Of a DNA stretch of 64,000 nt, positions 1 to 12,946 are shown one piece after another (positions within the stretch are counted from its first letter, which is position 1; every line of letters starts with the position of its first letter). The translations under genes were made by a program, and so were the position numbers. This DNA comes from Copromyces sp. CBS 386.78. Its lineage: Eukaryota; Ascomycota; Sordariomycetes; Sordariales; Sordariaceae. The notes below the pieces were generated by a model. That model saw only the letters and a program-made list of their open reading frames with translations, was not told the DNA's origin and searched no databases. The stretch spans positions 216,865-280,864 of the forward strand of contig MU839139.1 in NCBI GenBank assembly GCA_030685235.1, read 5' to 3'.

Positions 1-1755
1 GCTCTAATAAATATCTTTATTTATAGGTGGAAGGTAATTATTAAAAAACGTATAATTAAATTAAAGATAAAAAATAAATCGAGAAAATAATAGTTCAATA
101 ATAAATAAAAATTATTTATAATATTCTATAAATTAAATAGTAGAAAAGAAATTGTATAATACCGGATATAAGGTAATAATTCTATTACTATATTTAAAAC
201 TACTACTTTTTAAAGTTTAAAAACGAACCAAAATACTAAAATAAGCCGAAATACTTTAATAATTATATAATAATAACTAGTAAGACGATTCGTTTTAAAG
301 AAATAAAAGACTTAAAAGCTTTTTGTAATTTCCTTAATTAGACCGAATTATAATAAAGATCCGTATAACGATAATTAATTAAAAGAGGGCTAATTTATAA
401 TTTATAAGAAATCTTTACTTAAAATTTATTAAATATATAAATCTCTTTACCGTATTAAAATATATTTTAACCCGTTTAATTCCTAAGCATAATTAATCCC
501 CCTACTATTTTTTAAATAAAGAAGGATAGGGAAAACCGTAAAAAGGTATTAAAAAAAATATTTAATTTATTATAATTAAAAAAATATTCGCTAACTATTT
601 TATATTCTTAATAAAAATAAAGGCGGATAGAAATTTCTACGTAGTAAATTAAATTAAAAAGGATAAATATAAATTAAAGTACAAATATTCTTCTTCCTTC
701 GATATTAAATAACACTCAAATATTATCGTGCCCGAAAAATTTAATTTAAAAAATTATAAAAGCAATTATATATTAATATTTAAACGAAATCGAAATAATT
801 TAAACTTAAGAATATAAAGTAACGAAGACCCGAAAGTATAAGGTACGGCTAGAGGAAAAGAAAAAGTTGGCCGAATAAAAGCGTAAGAAAGGAAATTAGT
901 AGAGACGAAAGGAAGTTAATATTAGATCCGCTATTTTTATAATAAATTTATAGTATTTATCCTATTTTTCTTTTAATAAGTTTACAAGGAAGATTTATTG
1001 TAAATTTAAAGGGAAATTTAATTTAGGGAATTTTTTCACGTTTTTTCTTTAACTAAGGGCAATAGGGTTATTAAGGGAGTAAAGTAGTTTATTATAAATA
1101 AGAATAAATTAATTATTTAATTAAATGTTATTAATTATAAGTTTGAACTTTAAAAATAAAAAGAGAAGGAATCTCTTTCAAAATTTAGGAAGAGAGAGAA
1201 GCAATTTAGATTAAAGAATATTCCTTTTTAAAAGAATATATTCGAATTCTAATTCTAAATTCGTTTTCCCGTATTAAGTTTATTCTTCCTTTACTTCGTA
1301 ATCCCCTCTTAAAAAGATTAATGTCTAAATTTATTCCTTCAACTTCTCTTAAAGATCCGTTAAAATATAATATTTTAATATTAATTCTAATCTCTTCCTA
1401 AGTAGTCGATAATTAGAATGTAAAGATTTCTTTGTCTTTATTTAATAGATAGGAATTATTTTACGGTAAATCTATTCTCCTTTCTAAGGTATTGATTTTT
1501 ATAATCTTTATATCAATTGAATTAGTTTTTCTGTAGTAGGGAGCTGGTCTCTCTTCTTGTATGGTATTTTCCACTCCAGATCACCAGCCCAAAGACTAAG
1601 AGCTGCCGGAGACCTATATTAACAAATCCTAGACTCCGGAAAACGGCTATATTAGCGAGATTCGTTGGGTTATAAAAACTAAGGATATTTCTAACACCTT
1701 ATTTCTGTTTAATATATTCTATTAATCCCTACGCCGCCTCTTTTATATACCCCTT
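1..1755. repeat. RIP-degraded repeat DNA, unassigned
   Basis: Very AT-rich DNA in which CA and TG are nearly absent. No LTR pair or reverse-transcriptase motif was found here. Around 820-910, read on the plus strand, there is a lysine/arginine/glutamate-rich stretch like the charged C-terminal tail of some fungal DDE transposases, but this is weak. Positions 1541-1640 form a small island of ordinary composition. The stretch is the host into which element H inserted, because H's left target copy CCCTT is at 1751-1755. Confidence 0.5.
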
Positions 1756-2053
1756 TGTTAAGATAGTAGAAGTAGGTAGGTCGAAGTGACTATAGACAGG
1801 GTAAGTACATAGGGAAGCTAAGTTAGGGGGGAGAGTAAGAAATGAATTAAAATTTAATTTCTCTACTCCGGAATTAATAAAAGCAACTATTTATAATATT
1901 ATTCTTTTAATTTTATAGTAGTTAAAGCCGGAGCGGTATTACCGTTATCCGACGCTATAATATAGCGCTAGCTAAAATAATTTACTACCTTCCAATATTT
2001 TGCCTTAAACTTCTATGAAGCTAATTAATTAATAAATTTTTAGCGACCTAATA
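1756..2053 (-). repeat. LTR of element H (left copy)
   Basis: Pairs with 9881-10178 at identical length. Begins TGTTAAGATAGTAG where the other copy reads TATTAAAATAGTAG; such differences are RIP-type transitions. Functions as the 3' LTR because the element is on the minus strand. Confidence 0.88.
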
Positions 2054-5000
2054 CGAATCCCCCCCTTATAGGGTTTTATCCTAGAAACCTCTATATTTAA
2101 GCCCCTAATCCGGTAATCCTTTCCCTATAGCCGAATCTTCCGCTTATAATCCGTTTTCTTTTATACCCAAAATAACTTATCGCCGAAGCTGTTAATTAGC
2201 GCTTATAGCTATACTAGTCTTTTTTACTTCTAAACGCCGTACTTTCTTCTTTACTATAATATTGTCGCCTTTAATCCTAAAGGCTTACCTTTTATTAATC
2301 CTTCTTTTTTTTATTTTACTTATTTATCTTATTTTCGACCCGCCCTTTTAACCTACTTCCTAACTTTTATTATTTTATTTCCTTCTCTCTATTTCCTTAT
2401 TTTTTACTACCGTCCAATCCCCTTCGTCCTAACTTTTAATTTCGCCCTCTATCCACCTTTTTACTTTATTTTCTACCCCTTATTATCCTATTTTCCCGTC
2501 CTTATCTCTTTATATACCCCTTTAATTATTTAATTTTATTTCAAATTTTATTTTAAATTTTTTTAATTGTACTTTCTTAATTCTTTTATAAAAACCTATT
2601 TTCCTTCCCCTTCTTCCTCCCCTCTTCTCTTTTCCTCTTTATATATATTATTAATTAATATATTATTACTAACGATATAACTACCCTCTCTACTACTTAT
2701 TAACAATTTTTCTATACTTACTAATTTACTACTTTCTATATTAATACTAAATAAATCTTCCCCTTTACTTATTGTATTAATTCTATTCTTATTTTTCGTT
2801 TAATAATATTTATAAAACCCTTTATACCTAATTTACTTTAAATACTATAAACGCTATAACGGTCTTACCCCTTAATACTCTAATTACCGCTATAATAAAA
2901 ATACTAATTAAATATATTTATATCCTAATTTATAAATCCCCTTTCTCCCTTTTTAATCTTCTAATTTTTAATCCTAATCTTCTTTTTCTTTTACTTTCTT
3001 AACCGACTACCCTATATAATATTCGAACTACTACTAAACTAATATTAATAATTGCCTTTACAATTTCCTTTTTATATTTTATAATTTAATTTATACCTTT
3101 TAAAAATCGGCGTATATTATTATCGAATTTAGGGCGGCTACTCCTACTGGTATTATAATTATTAAAATCCTTTACTAATACGCCGCCAAATTTCGTACTA
3201 ATATTTATACCCTTTATAAATAGCTTTGCATCTTCCTTTATAAATTTAACGAATTAATTAATTATAAAATAATTTAGAACATTTAATATAAGTTCTATAA
3301 TGTTAGCCCTAATTAAATAACCCTTTAGGTAATAAATGCTCTCGATTTTAATTTCCCTAGTATTACCCCTACTACCGACCCCGCCTTTATTACCAATATA
3401 CCTAAACTCCTTACAATTACTACGCTTATGCCTACCTTTAATAATATCCTTTAATTAATACTAACTATTTATATAAACGTCCGACGTTTATTACCCCTAA
3501 TTATTTCCCTCTAACTTTATACTAATAATACTTTAGTCCTTATTAGTACCCCTACAATTAAAAATTATAATACTACTACTATTAAATTAATAGCGGTCGA
3601 TAATTATAAAAAAATTTAAATACGAAAATTATTAATAAATATAATAATTACGTATAAAGGTATAACTTCTAAAATAATAGGTTCGACTCTTATATCGACG
3701 TTTATATTATTAATTCTTCTTTTTAGTAATTTAAACCTTTTTTTAAAAAGGGAAGGGGAATAAATATAATTAAATAGAAAAAGGTCGAAAACAAAATTAT
3801 TAGTATACTTTTATACCTTTTAATTCGTTACTTTCCCTAATTTCTTTTTATTATTATAATTTTTAAAATAGCGGGCTCCGGTACGCTATTATCCTTTTCA
3901 ATTCGCTAACCCTAATTTTCTCTAATATATCCCTTTAATTCCCTAATTCTTTTTATTTCCCTTATAACCCTAATATTTTACGGTTCTATAACTTATATTA
4001 TCTATAACTTACATTTTCTACGGCTTACGTCTTCTATAGCTTACATCTCTTTTATAATAACATTTTTTATAATTTACATTTTTTATAATTTACTCCTTCT
4101 ATAATTTATATTTTAATAATTTATATTTTCTATAATTTATATTTTCTATAGCTTATATCTTTTTATAATCTATATCCCTTATTTAAATATTTTTTTCTAA
4201 TAGTAGTAATAATAATTATATTCTTACTACCTACTTAATTAATCCTTATTACCTTAATTTTTAAGCCTCTTTTCGAACGCTTCCGCTATCGCTCCTATTC
4301 TTCGTATTCTACTAATAATTCCGGGCAATTTAAATTCTCTCGCAATATTTATTTATTCTTATTTTCCGAATACCCTTTCTACTTTATTTAAAACTACTAA
4401 TTCTTTTTTAAATTAATATATTTTATAATCTTTTATATTTCGTATTATTCTTCGTTTCCTTTAATATTTATTACTTTACCCTGGAACGTTACTACTATTA
4501 AATTAGCGTAGTATAATTCTAATAAAATAATAAAGAATATTAAATAAAGATAATAATAATTAGGGAGGTTTAAATAATATATTATTTTCTTATTACTAAT
4601 TATTTCAGTAATATAAAAAGGCCCTAAGAATTTGTTCGACAACTTCCAATTTAAATGCCTCTATTTAATATTTTTAGCGTTAAAAAAAACCTAATTTCCT
4701 ACTTTAAATTCTTTAATTATACGCAATTTATTATTCTATTTTATATACCCTTTATTAACTATTTTTAACGCTTTAATAATATTAATACAACTTCAAATAA
4801 ATTTTTTAATATAATTAATAGCGGCGTTAAATAATATATTTCGTCAACCTTTCTCTAAATCGGCCGGCTTTCGTAAATAATACCCGAATAGCAATTTAAA
4901 TAAAAATTTCCTAATAATAGTATAAAAATAATTATTATACGTCTATTATATTAATACTAATTTCTTTACTTAATTATTTTACTTTAAATTATAAAAAATA

Positions 5001-8000
5001 TAAAAATAAAATTTAAATTTTTAATTCTAACGTTCGGTTTAGCCGTCCGTTTAAGGATACTATATAATATTAAAGCGGTATTAAATCTCTAAAAACTCGT
5101 AATAAATTTTTTAAAAAAGGGTTATAAAGAGATTACCCTAATTAAAAATAATAGAATTAAGTAAATTAAGTTATTAAAAAACGTAGTACTTAAAAAAATA
5201 AGCAAATTATTTAACGTTAATAATTTTCTATATTAAAATATAAAGGACGAATTTAATAAATTAATTTATAATAATTAAAACGGCGTTATAAATTTAATTT
5301 AATATAAAGTCGTATAATAGTAGTAGTCTAATAATAAAATCGTAACAAATATTTTACTAAAAAATAATAAGAATGGATAAAAATACTAAGAGCCTATAAA
5401 GTCGGTAATTTTATAACTTCGCTTTTTAATAAATTAAATATTAACGTACATATATTTCGACGTCGACGGTAATAATTGGTTAATAATAAAATTAATTAAT
5501 ATTCTTAAGGGTTTTTCGTTATTTTAAGTAATTAGTAGTAGTATTATTATAATAAGTATATAAAAATTCTATACGTAAATATTCTAAAATATAAACTTAA
5601 TAATTATAATATAAAATTCTATCCTCCCCTATCCTCTAATTCTCTACTCTACGCCCCTTCTCTAATTCTTTCTATATTTCTTTTAAAACGAATAAATCTT
5701 CCTTCTATATTTCTACTATTTATTAATTTAATAATAATAATAACTCTTCCTCTTTTTTTACCCTTATAATAATAATATATATACTTATTTACTTAATAAT
5801 AATACTATTCGTCTTCCCTCTCCTTATAGTAATATCCTTATCTACGAACTTTACCCTCTTCTTTAATATTTCTTTAAGCTTATTTTTATTAATATATTCT
5901 CTATATTTCCTTCCTTTCTATTCCTAAATATCGTCCTCCTATTTTAATCCTTATATTAATTCGTCTTTTCTACCGTTTTTATTCTATTCCTTCTATTCTA
6001 TTATTACCCTCTATATTTCCTTCCCAATTAATAATATTCTTTTAACGTCTCTTCCTAATATAAAACCCTCCTTTATTACTTTACCTTTTATTTTTCCTTC
6101 TTTAAATACTTTTAATAACGAATAGCTATCCTCTAATATATTTACTACTTTATATAATTACAATTTCTTTAATACCTTATCTATTAAATTTAATTTCCCC
6201 GCTTAATATTTAATACTAAAATTATATATTGCGAATTTTAATATTTAATAATTCTACCTTATACTAATTTTATCCTTACTCCAAAAATATTAGAAGTTTA
6301 AATAATCTATAATTATTAAGAATAGTTTATCTATATATAATAAATATTATTTCTACGCTTTTAACGCTCCGATAATAATTAATAATTCTTTATCCTTAAT
6401 ACTATACCGAATTTCCTCTAATAATTTCTTCCTTGAAAAGAATATAATAAAATACTACCGAATATTATATAATTATATTAATACTACCCTAATTATAAAA
6501 TTTAATACGTTTATTTCTATTCGAATAAATAATAACGGATTAAAATACTTTAATATAAATACTTCCTAAAATAGCCGCTTTAACTCTTCGAACGCCGCCT
6601 TCGCTTTATTTAATAATTCGAACGGCCGTCGTTTATTTCCCTTTAATAATTCCGTTAATAGTACTATTATTTTAGAATACAATATTATAAACTATCGGTA
6701 AAAGTTAATAAACCTTAAAAAAACCTAAATATTATAAACGTTCGTCGGGGTTTCCTAATTTATAATCGCTTTTACCCACTCTAAATCTATTGAAATACCC
6801 TCCAGTAATATAATATAATTTAAAAATAATACTTTTTAAATATAGAATTTATATTTATTTAAATTAATATAGAAATTACATTCGTATAATCGTTAAAAGA
6901 TTTCTTTAATATATTTACAATAAATTTTTTTTTTATTATAGATTATAATATTATTAAAGTAAATAATATAAATAATATTAATTAATTTTATTAAATTATT
7001 ATTAATATATATTTAAAACGTTGCCAAAATATTAATTAACCTTATAAATATAATTAAAAATTCGTATTACCCGTAATTCGTACGAAACGCGGTTTTCTCC
7101 TTATTTCCTTACTTAATACGGATATAATAATAAGCGTTTTTTAAATTTAATTTAATAAAGATCTTTACTAATATTAACCGGTTTAGGATTTTTCCAATTA
7201 GCGGTAACATTATATAATTCTTCTTCGTAACTTTATTAAACGTTCGGTAATTAATATACAACTTTAATTTATTTCCTTTCTTAGGAATAAAAATAATAGA
7301 AGCCCCTACTAAATTAATAGAAGGCCGAATTTATCTTTTATATAACGCTTCTACTAATTATTCCCGGAGTATTTTTAATTCCTTAATATTAAGCGTATAA
7401 ATCGGTCCTTAGAACGCAAATATCCCTTCTTTTAAATTAATATAATATTTAAAATAATTATATTATAATAAAGGAATAGCCGATATTTCGAATATTTATT
7501 AAAATTCTTCGTATTCGGGCAGAATTATTAGTTCGGCGGCGGTAAATACTACGTCCTCTTCCGGCTCGGGTAATACTAGAAATATTAATTCTAGTAAAGG
7601 CTTTAACGGGGGATAAATTCCGTTTAATATAATACGAAAAATTTTAAAAAATATATTAGGGGATATAGTAATAAATATATTGGAATAAATACTAAATAGA
7701 CCCGAATCGTTAAATAAAGTAGAAAATTCTATTTAAATTAATATAGGTACTTTGAATAGAATATTAGCAAATAGCAGGGGATTAAAGCTCTGAAAGGCTT
7801 ATAATGCCTCCTTTAAATTTAATATTAGAATAGAATCCTAACGTAACCTATAAAAGTAAACCGTAACTTTATAAACCTCTTTTATTAATTTCTAATTTAT
7901 ATTTAAATCGTTAGCTTTAATATAGAAATAGAATTTCCTTCGGGACTAATGAATTTTAGGGTTATATTCGCAAAACTAAAAATAATTAAAAATAATATTA

Positions 8001-9880
8001 ATACTAAAGGAATTAATAATAGTAAATATAATCCTATACTTCCGCTAAATACTATAAGAATTATATAATTTAATAAAATAAGTAATCGAACCTTATATAA
8101 GGACGGGTTAAAAAAAGAAATTAATAAAATAGTAATTTATAAATTTAATTTTAATATTTATCGGGAATAAATACCTCCTAATAAAATTTAATTCCGTATT
8201 AGAATTTATTAACTTATATATTTTCTACTAATCCCTATAAATTTTCACTAATAATTTCGTATTTAAATTCAATTATAATATACCTGCGCTTTTTTAAGTT
8301 AATACTATCCTTATTAATATAATTGGTTTAATGTTCGTACTTTAAGCCGGTGTTCTAAAGGCTTAGGAGTAACTATATACTATATATCTAATTTAACTGC
8401 AATTAAAATAGGCCTTCTTAATATAAATAAACGTAGTATAGTTAATATTATTATATTCGTAGTAAATACTACGCAACTTCGCCTAAATATAATAATTATA
8501 AATATAACCTTATTAATTATAATAATTATAAATAATATTAAAATTTATTATAAAAGGAGGAAGGGGACGACGGGCAATAAATTAATTAGTAGAAATAGAA
8601 TTGGAAATAAGAATAGAAATAAAAAACAAAATAGTAATAAGAAAAAAAGACGACGATAATTAATTAAAAAAGGATATTTAAAATTAGTAATATTATATAA
8701 ATAATTTAAAATTAATTTCGAAACCCTTTAATTATTTTATATATATTACCGCCTAATTTAGGGTATTAATACCCGCTACTATTAAAATACTTTTTTATAA
8801 TTAAAGACGAAAGTAGTTAGTTTAAGTAATAATATACGAGTATTTTTACTACTTATAAAATAAGTTAAATTCTTCGGTATAATATCGATTATAAAAGTCG
8901 CGGACGGATTTTATAGGGCCTTAGCGTATTTGTTCGAAGTTAATAAAGGCGTTACGTTCAATATTCTACGTATTAATATTAAATTCCCTCTTTAAAAAGT
9001 CTTAAAATTCTAATTATATAAATTTATTATAGATAAAGTTATAACTTAATTATTCCTTAAAGCCGGCGATATAGTGGATTTAAATATTTTTAAAATTACC
9101 TTTAATATAGCTAATAGGGTAATTAATAAAAGTATTAAGGAAATCTTTATAATAATTATTAATATTATAAATATAGTTATAAAATTAAATATAATTTTCG
9201 CTCGTAAATTTAATAATATTATACTTAGGACGGTAATTGAAAAAAAATAATTGAAAAGTTTAAATAGGCCAGAAGGATATAGGGGATTTAAGAATAATAA
9301 TTAGTAGAACGATAGTAAGAAGCGGAAATATAGTAAAAAAGCGAATTTAATTATAAAAAAAATAGTCCTTATAGCGGAAGCCGAAAGGAATAGGAAGGTA
9401 ATTATTATATTAATCGTTTTTTAATAAGTTAATAAAAATATATTAATTTTAAACCGATATATATAACGGGAAGTAAGAAAGTAAAAATTAAATAGCGCTA
9501 GCGTAGACTTCGAAGAATTTATACTTACATTTAAAAATATTAATTTCGAAATAGTCGAAATAATTACGGGTTTCTTTAAAGGAGTAAAACCGGTTATCGT
9601 CGCTACTATTATTGTTTACTTCTTTAATAGTAAGCTAGTGATAAAGGGGGGATATAATTAGGATAATAATATTAGGATTTTAGGAGGGGGCAATTTTAAG
9701 CGGCGAAGAAAGTAGAAGGGTATTAGCGGTTAATAATATAATAATACGGTTTTATATTGCGGAAGAAGTATAAAAGCGAGCGTACGAATTTCGGCGGGTA
9801 ATTTAGGAGACGGAACGACTGCTACGTATTTATATTTTATCGGTATTAATTTAATTCTTATAAAGGTCGAAGTTTTAATG

Positions 9881-10178
9881 TATTAAAATAGTAGAAGTAA
9901 GTAGGTCGAAGTGACTACGGATAAGGTAAATATGTAGGGAAACTAAATTAAGAAGGAGAATAAAAAATAAATTAAAATTTAACTTTTCTATTCCGGAGCT
10001 AACGGAAATAATTATTTATAATATTATTCCTTTAATCCTATAGTAGTTAAGGCCGGAATAGTATTACTATTATCCGACGCTATAATGCGGCGCTAGCTAG
10101 AATAATTCGCTGCCTTCTAATATCTCGCCCCGAGCCTCTATGAAGCTAGCCAACTAATAGGTCTTTAGCGACCTAATA
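9881..10178 (-). repeat. LTR of element H (right copy)
   Basis: 298-bp mate of 1756-2053, ending GCGACCTAATA just before the target copy CCCTT. Its right third keeps more G+C than the left copy. It is the 5' LTR in element orientation. Confidence 0.88.
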
Positions 10179-10254
10179 CCCTTCTTTATATATTCTAATA
10201 GAATCGTAAACCCTAAGTTAGGAACAGTATAAAATCTAGGCTCATCCCCGCGTA

Positions 10255-10659
10255 TTAATAATACCGTACCGATTGGCGTAGCGGAAGATAGGTTAGAAAA
10301 GTTAGAAGGGTTGTATAGAGAGAAGAAGTAAGTGTTGTAGCTATTATAGGCGTATTCGGCGCAGAAGCGGCCTTCGAACTAACGGCGCGCGACGTCGCAA
10401 ACTCGCGGGTAGTAATAGAGGTTTTACCGTTATTAGCGATAAATTCGGGGGTATTATAGAGGGCGACGAGGAAGTCGCAATAGGAGTCGAGGTCGGGTTG
10501 GAGGTAGGAGATGAGGAGACGGGGGGTCTTAATTTTGAAGGTGGGGTTTGATATAGTAATTAGTAGTAGTAGTGTAGTTTGGATGAGGTGCGTTGTAGGG
10601 GTGCTTTCGTCCGATGCGTGGTAATGCTTTTGAGATGAAACTTCTTCCAACCTCGACAT
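10255..10659 (-). pseudogene. GNAT-family N-acetyltransferase pseudogene, truncated and frameshifted
   Basis: The minus-strand reading frame starts at an ATG at 10659 and encodes a segment containing IKTPRLLISYL and LYNTPEFIANNGKTSITTRE, typical of the N-terminal half of fungal RimJ/RimL-like GNAT acetyltransferases, which transfer an acetyl group from acetyl-CoA. Around 10390 the family-like sequence moves to another frame, which reads RFCAEYAYNSYNTYFFSLYN and then PIGTV, the expected start of the next GNAT strand. The acetyl-CoA-binding half is missing: the frame runs into degraded DNA beside retrotransposon H. RIP-type changes increase toward H, suggesting spread from the repeat. The substrate cannot be inferred. 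Confidence 0.65.
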
Positions 10660-12292
10660 AAATTATTTAGAGTTTCTTTGCTTGGTAAAAGTGGGAATGT
10701 TAGTGAAGAAGGCAAGAGGGAACGAGAACTCTAAAATAATTCCACGGCATGACACCATTCCAATATAAATTTCCAATGCAACGCTGCATCTGACATTCTG
10801 GTAGGAAGCGGCGTTGGGAAGATTCTAGGTGACGACTTCCCTCTTTGGGGTAACACAGTGACCAGCGCTGGACGGTGCGCGCCTGCTAAACGTCCGCTGT
10901 AACCTTAGAAATCAGCACTAATACAGGTGAGTCAGAACGGTTCGTTACACTCCCAAGCTATGATGGAGGCAAGAACCTTGTAGTTCAATAGGACCATGAT
11001 TGTGGCGGTTTACCTGGGGATAAGACATTAATGTCCAAGCGAAAAGAAAGCTGCAAGGTTTCAATAAAGAAGAACATAACTTAAGATTGTAATCTAGAAT
11101 GGTGAATTGAGGCGATGCAATGCATTCAACTTTATGTTGGTGATTGTGGTGAGGAAGTAAACAAAGCCCCTAAAAGTGCGCTAAAACACAACCCCTATTT
11201 CCGCATTCGCAGCCATCACTCATAGAAGCCGAGACACTCGACGGGATTTTCACCACAAGCTATGCAAACCAGTCCATACTCTAATTTCAGGGAGAGCAGC
11301 CAGTCCGAGCTCCAGAATCCAAAATTTCATTCATACTGGAAGGACCCTTCCGATGTTTGACCGATGGAACTTTGCACCTCCCCGCTGCCGTCAACCCAGT
11401 CTGCTCTGTCCATTCTTGCGACTTTGCCGTACGTCAGACACAGTCACGGACTGAATAGTACAAGGTCCGAAGTAGTCGAAGTATTAACCAGCAATTCGAT
11501 GCCTGGTGTCGAAATGTGTCTGCCAAATTCCCATTCGAGGGTCTCTATTCTCCCTTTGTCTCAGCCGGCAATAAGCGACACTCGGAGCGGGAACGCGGTT
11601 CAAAGCAACAAGAGGTGAATGGCTCCCTTGAAACAGCTTCCTTATGTAAACTAGGACCTGTTTGCGAGAGTTCGATTCATTATAATAGCTACCTAGGTTT
11701 AGGTGGTTGTCGGGAGTTCCGGGGAGGCTTGCGAATGACGGCGGTCGTCCAGCGACAAGGAGCGCACCCAAATCTTCCTTCATCCCGTTCGCACCAATGA
11801 GCCGGTATTTGACACTGCTGCGCTCTACTCGACCCAACTCCTCGCGTCAACTCGGTCAGATAATCGCCAATACTGCCGTGAAGAACATCGTATTTCTGAG
11901 CGGATGTCTGGATGATTGCGATGCTGACGAGATCCCCAAACCTCGCGGATGTCGTTTCAACGAGAGCAATTCAGCACCAAGGCTCTGCATGAGTCACAAA
12001 TCGACTACCCTGGCCCTGGCATCATCCTTCAACGAACAGCGGAATATCTTTTCCAAACTTTTCCGCACTCATTGCCTCCAAGATATCCGGAAACTAGCGG
12101 CTAACGTCGCCAACCTCAGCTGAAGGCATTCGGCCTGCGCCGAGCCTCCAATCAAGGCACTGCATCAATATTGTGGTGGCGGAGGCGACTCCCAGCTTCT
12201 AGATCAAGCAGTTGAGATTGTGAGTGTATCTCCCATCAAAGGAGCACCGTTGTTTCGCTATTGTTCGGGTGCCTGTTGATCCCACTTTCCAA
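10660..12292. other. Unique-composition DNA, no clear gene
   Basis: Ordinary base composition, not RIP-mutated. No confident gene. Between about 11480 and 12125 both strands have moderately long open frames that disagree with each other. The best candidate is a broken minus-strand frame, listed separately. Confidence 0.5.
11700..12120 (-). pseudogene. Possible decayed protein-coding remnant, unrecognised
   Basis: One minus-strand frame reads coherently between about 12080 and 11750 (blocks such as MSAEKFGKDIPLFVEG, FGDLVSIAIIQTSAQKYDVL and HGSIGDYLTEL), with two internal stops. The helical, leucine-spaced appearance resembles the start of a fungal multidomain protein, but I cannot name a family. 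A competing plus-strand frame is open from 11707 to 12123, so assignment is uncertain. If real, the gene is already dead. Confidence 0.25.
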
Positions 12293-12946
12293 CCATAGCG
12301 GGAAAATAAGGCGGCCATCTAGGCTAGAAATGTTCGTCTAGGCTAGACTGAACATCTAGCCTAGATAAATTGATCTAGCCTAAACGGCCAATGGGAGCCT
12401 CTGATTAGTTAAATCTATTTTAGTAATAGTTCCTTCTTTCCCAAAGTTCATTTCCTCCCAAAGACTCCACCACCCTATATCAAAGGAAAGAACGGAGTCC
12501 GGCTTCAATCAGTTGGGCCAGTGGCTCAATAGTTCTTGTCGTCGCTATCTCCCTTGTAATCGCCAATTCGATTCCAATTGGTGACAGCTTTTTTTCCATC
12601 ATACGAAAAGTTTCGCGCGCGGAAGTATAAATGCCCTAATACCCTCATCCGGACTTTGAAGTCAAAGTCCCGCCTACACAAACTACTATTAAAACGACTA
12701 CTATAACGACTACTAACTAATAACCCCTATAATGGCCTTCAGAAGGTCCTTATAGGGGTCTTTGGCTTTTACTATTTTGCACCCAAATCTGACCAATCAA
12801 AGGTCTTCTTCAAAGCGTCTAGGCTAGATAATATGGTCTAGGCTAGATAACATGTCTAGGCTAGATATCTAATCTAGTTTAGTTTTCAAATCTAGCCCAG
12901 ATGCCCCCCATCTAGCCTAGATACGCTCCTTATACTCCCGCTGCGG
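12293..12946 (+). mobile_element. tRNA-like MITE, copy 1
   Basis: 654-bp non-autonomous element. Left terminus CCATAGCGGGAAAATAAGG; the right terminus reverse-complemented reads CCGCAGCGGGAGTATAAGG, so the ends are inverted repeats. Inside both ends are several copies of TCTAGGCTAGA in either orientation. The centre carries a tRNA-like module (A box 12522-12532, B box 12565-12575, seven T at 12589-12595). It matches copy 2 (53797-54458, opposite strand) along its length, including the ends and the block around 12755-12805. It is flanked by AA on both sides rather than the TA seen at the other two copies. No transposase; RIP is not evident. It ends 707 bp before the aminopeptidase start codon. 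Confidence 0.8.
12522..12595 (+). promoter_or_regulatory. tRNA-like RNA polymerase III internal promoter and T-run terminator
   Basis: A-box-like TGGCTCAATAG at 12522-12532 matches TRGYNNARYGG at 10 of 11 positions. B-box-like AATTCGATTCC at 12565-12575 matches GGTTCGANTCC at 9 of 11. A run of seven T follows at 12589-12595. The segment does not fold into a convincing tRNA, so it is probably a tRNA-derived SINE-type head and not a functional tRNA gene. Confidence 0.6.

Larger units (their letters stand above)
1756..10178 (-). mobile_element. Ty3/gypsy LTR retrotransposon H, RIP-degraded
   Basis: Complete element of 8423 bp with two 298-bp LTRs (1756-2053 and 9881-10178) and a 5-bp target duplication CCCTT (1751-1755 and 10179-10183). 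The minus orientation follows from mutated reverse-transcriptase motifs: a YINYR-type block (from IDYR) near 7236-7275, a YFNN block (from YLDD) near 6940 and an RNase H block ending KDKELL near 6380-6416. A purine-rich tract with a run of G lies just inside the left LTR on the minus strand, where the polypurine tract should be. Many stops; inactive. The roughly 4.3 kb between RNase H and the 3' LTR is longer than integrase normally needs and is unexplained. Confidence 0.85.

Noticed and set aside
11668..11680. B-box-like GAGTTCGATTC
   Set aside because: No A box at a proper distance and no tRNA fold; chance match.
11364..12123. Plus-strand gene made of two frames
   Set aside because: No domain, no convincing splice sites and a competing minus-strand signal; left as uncertain.
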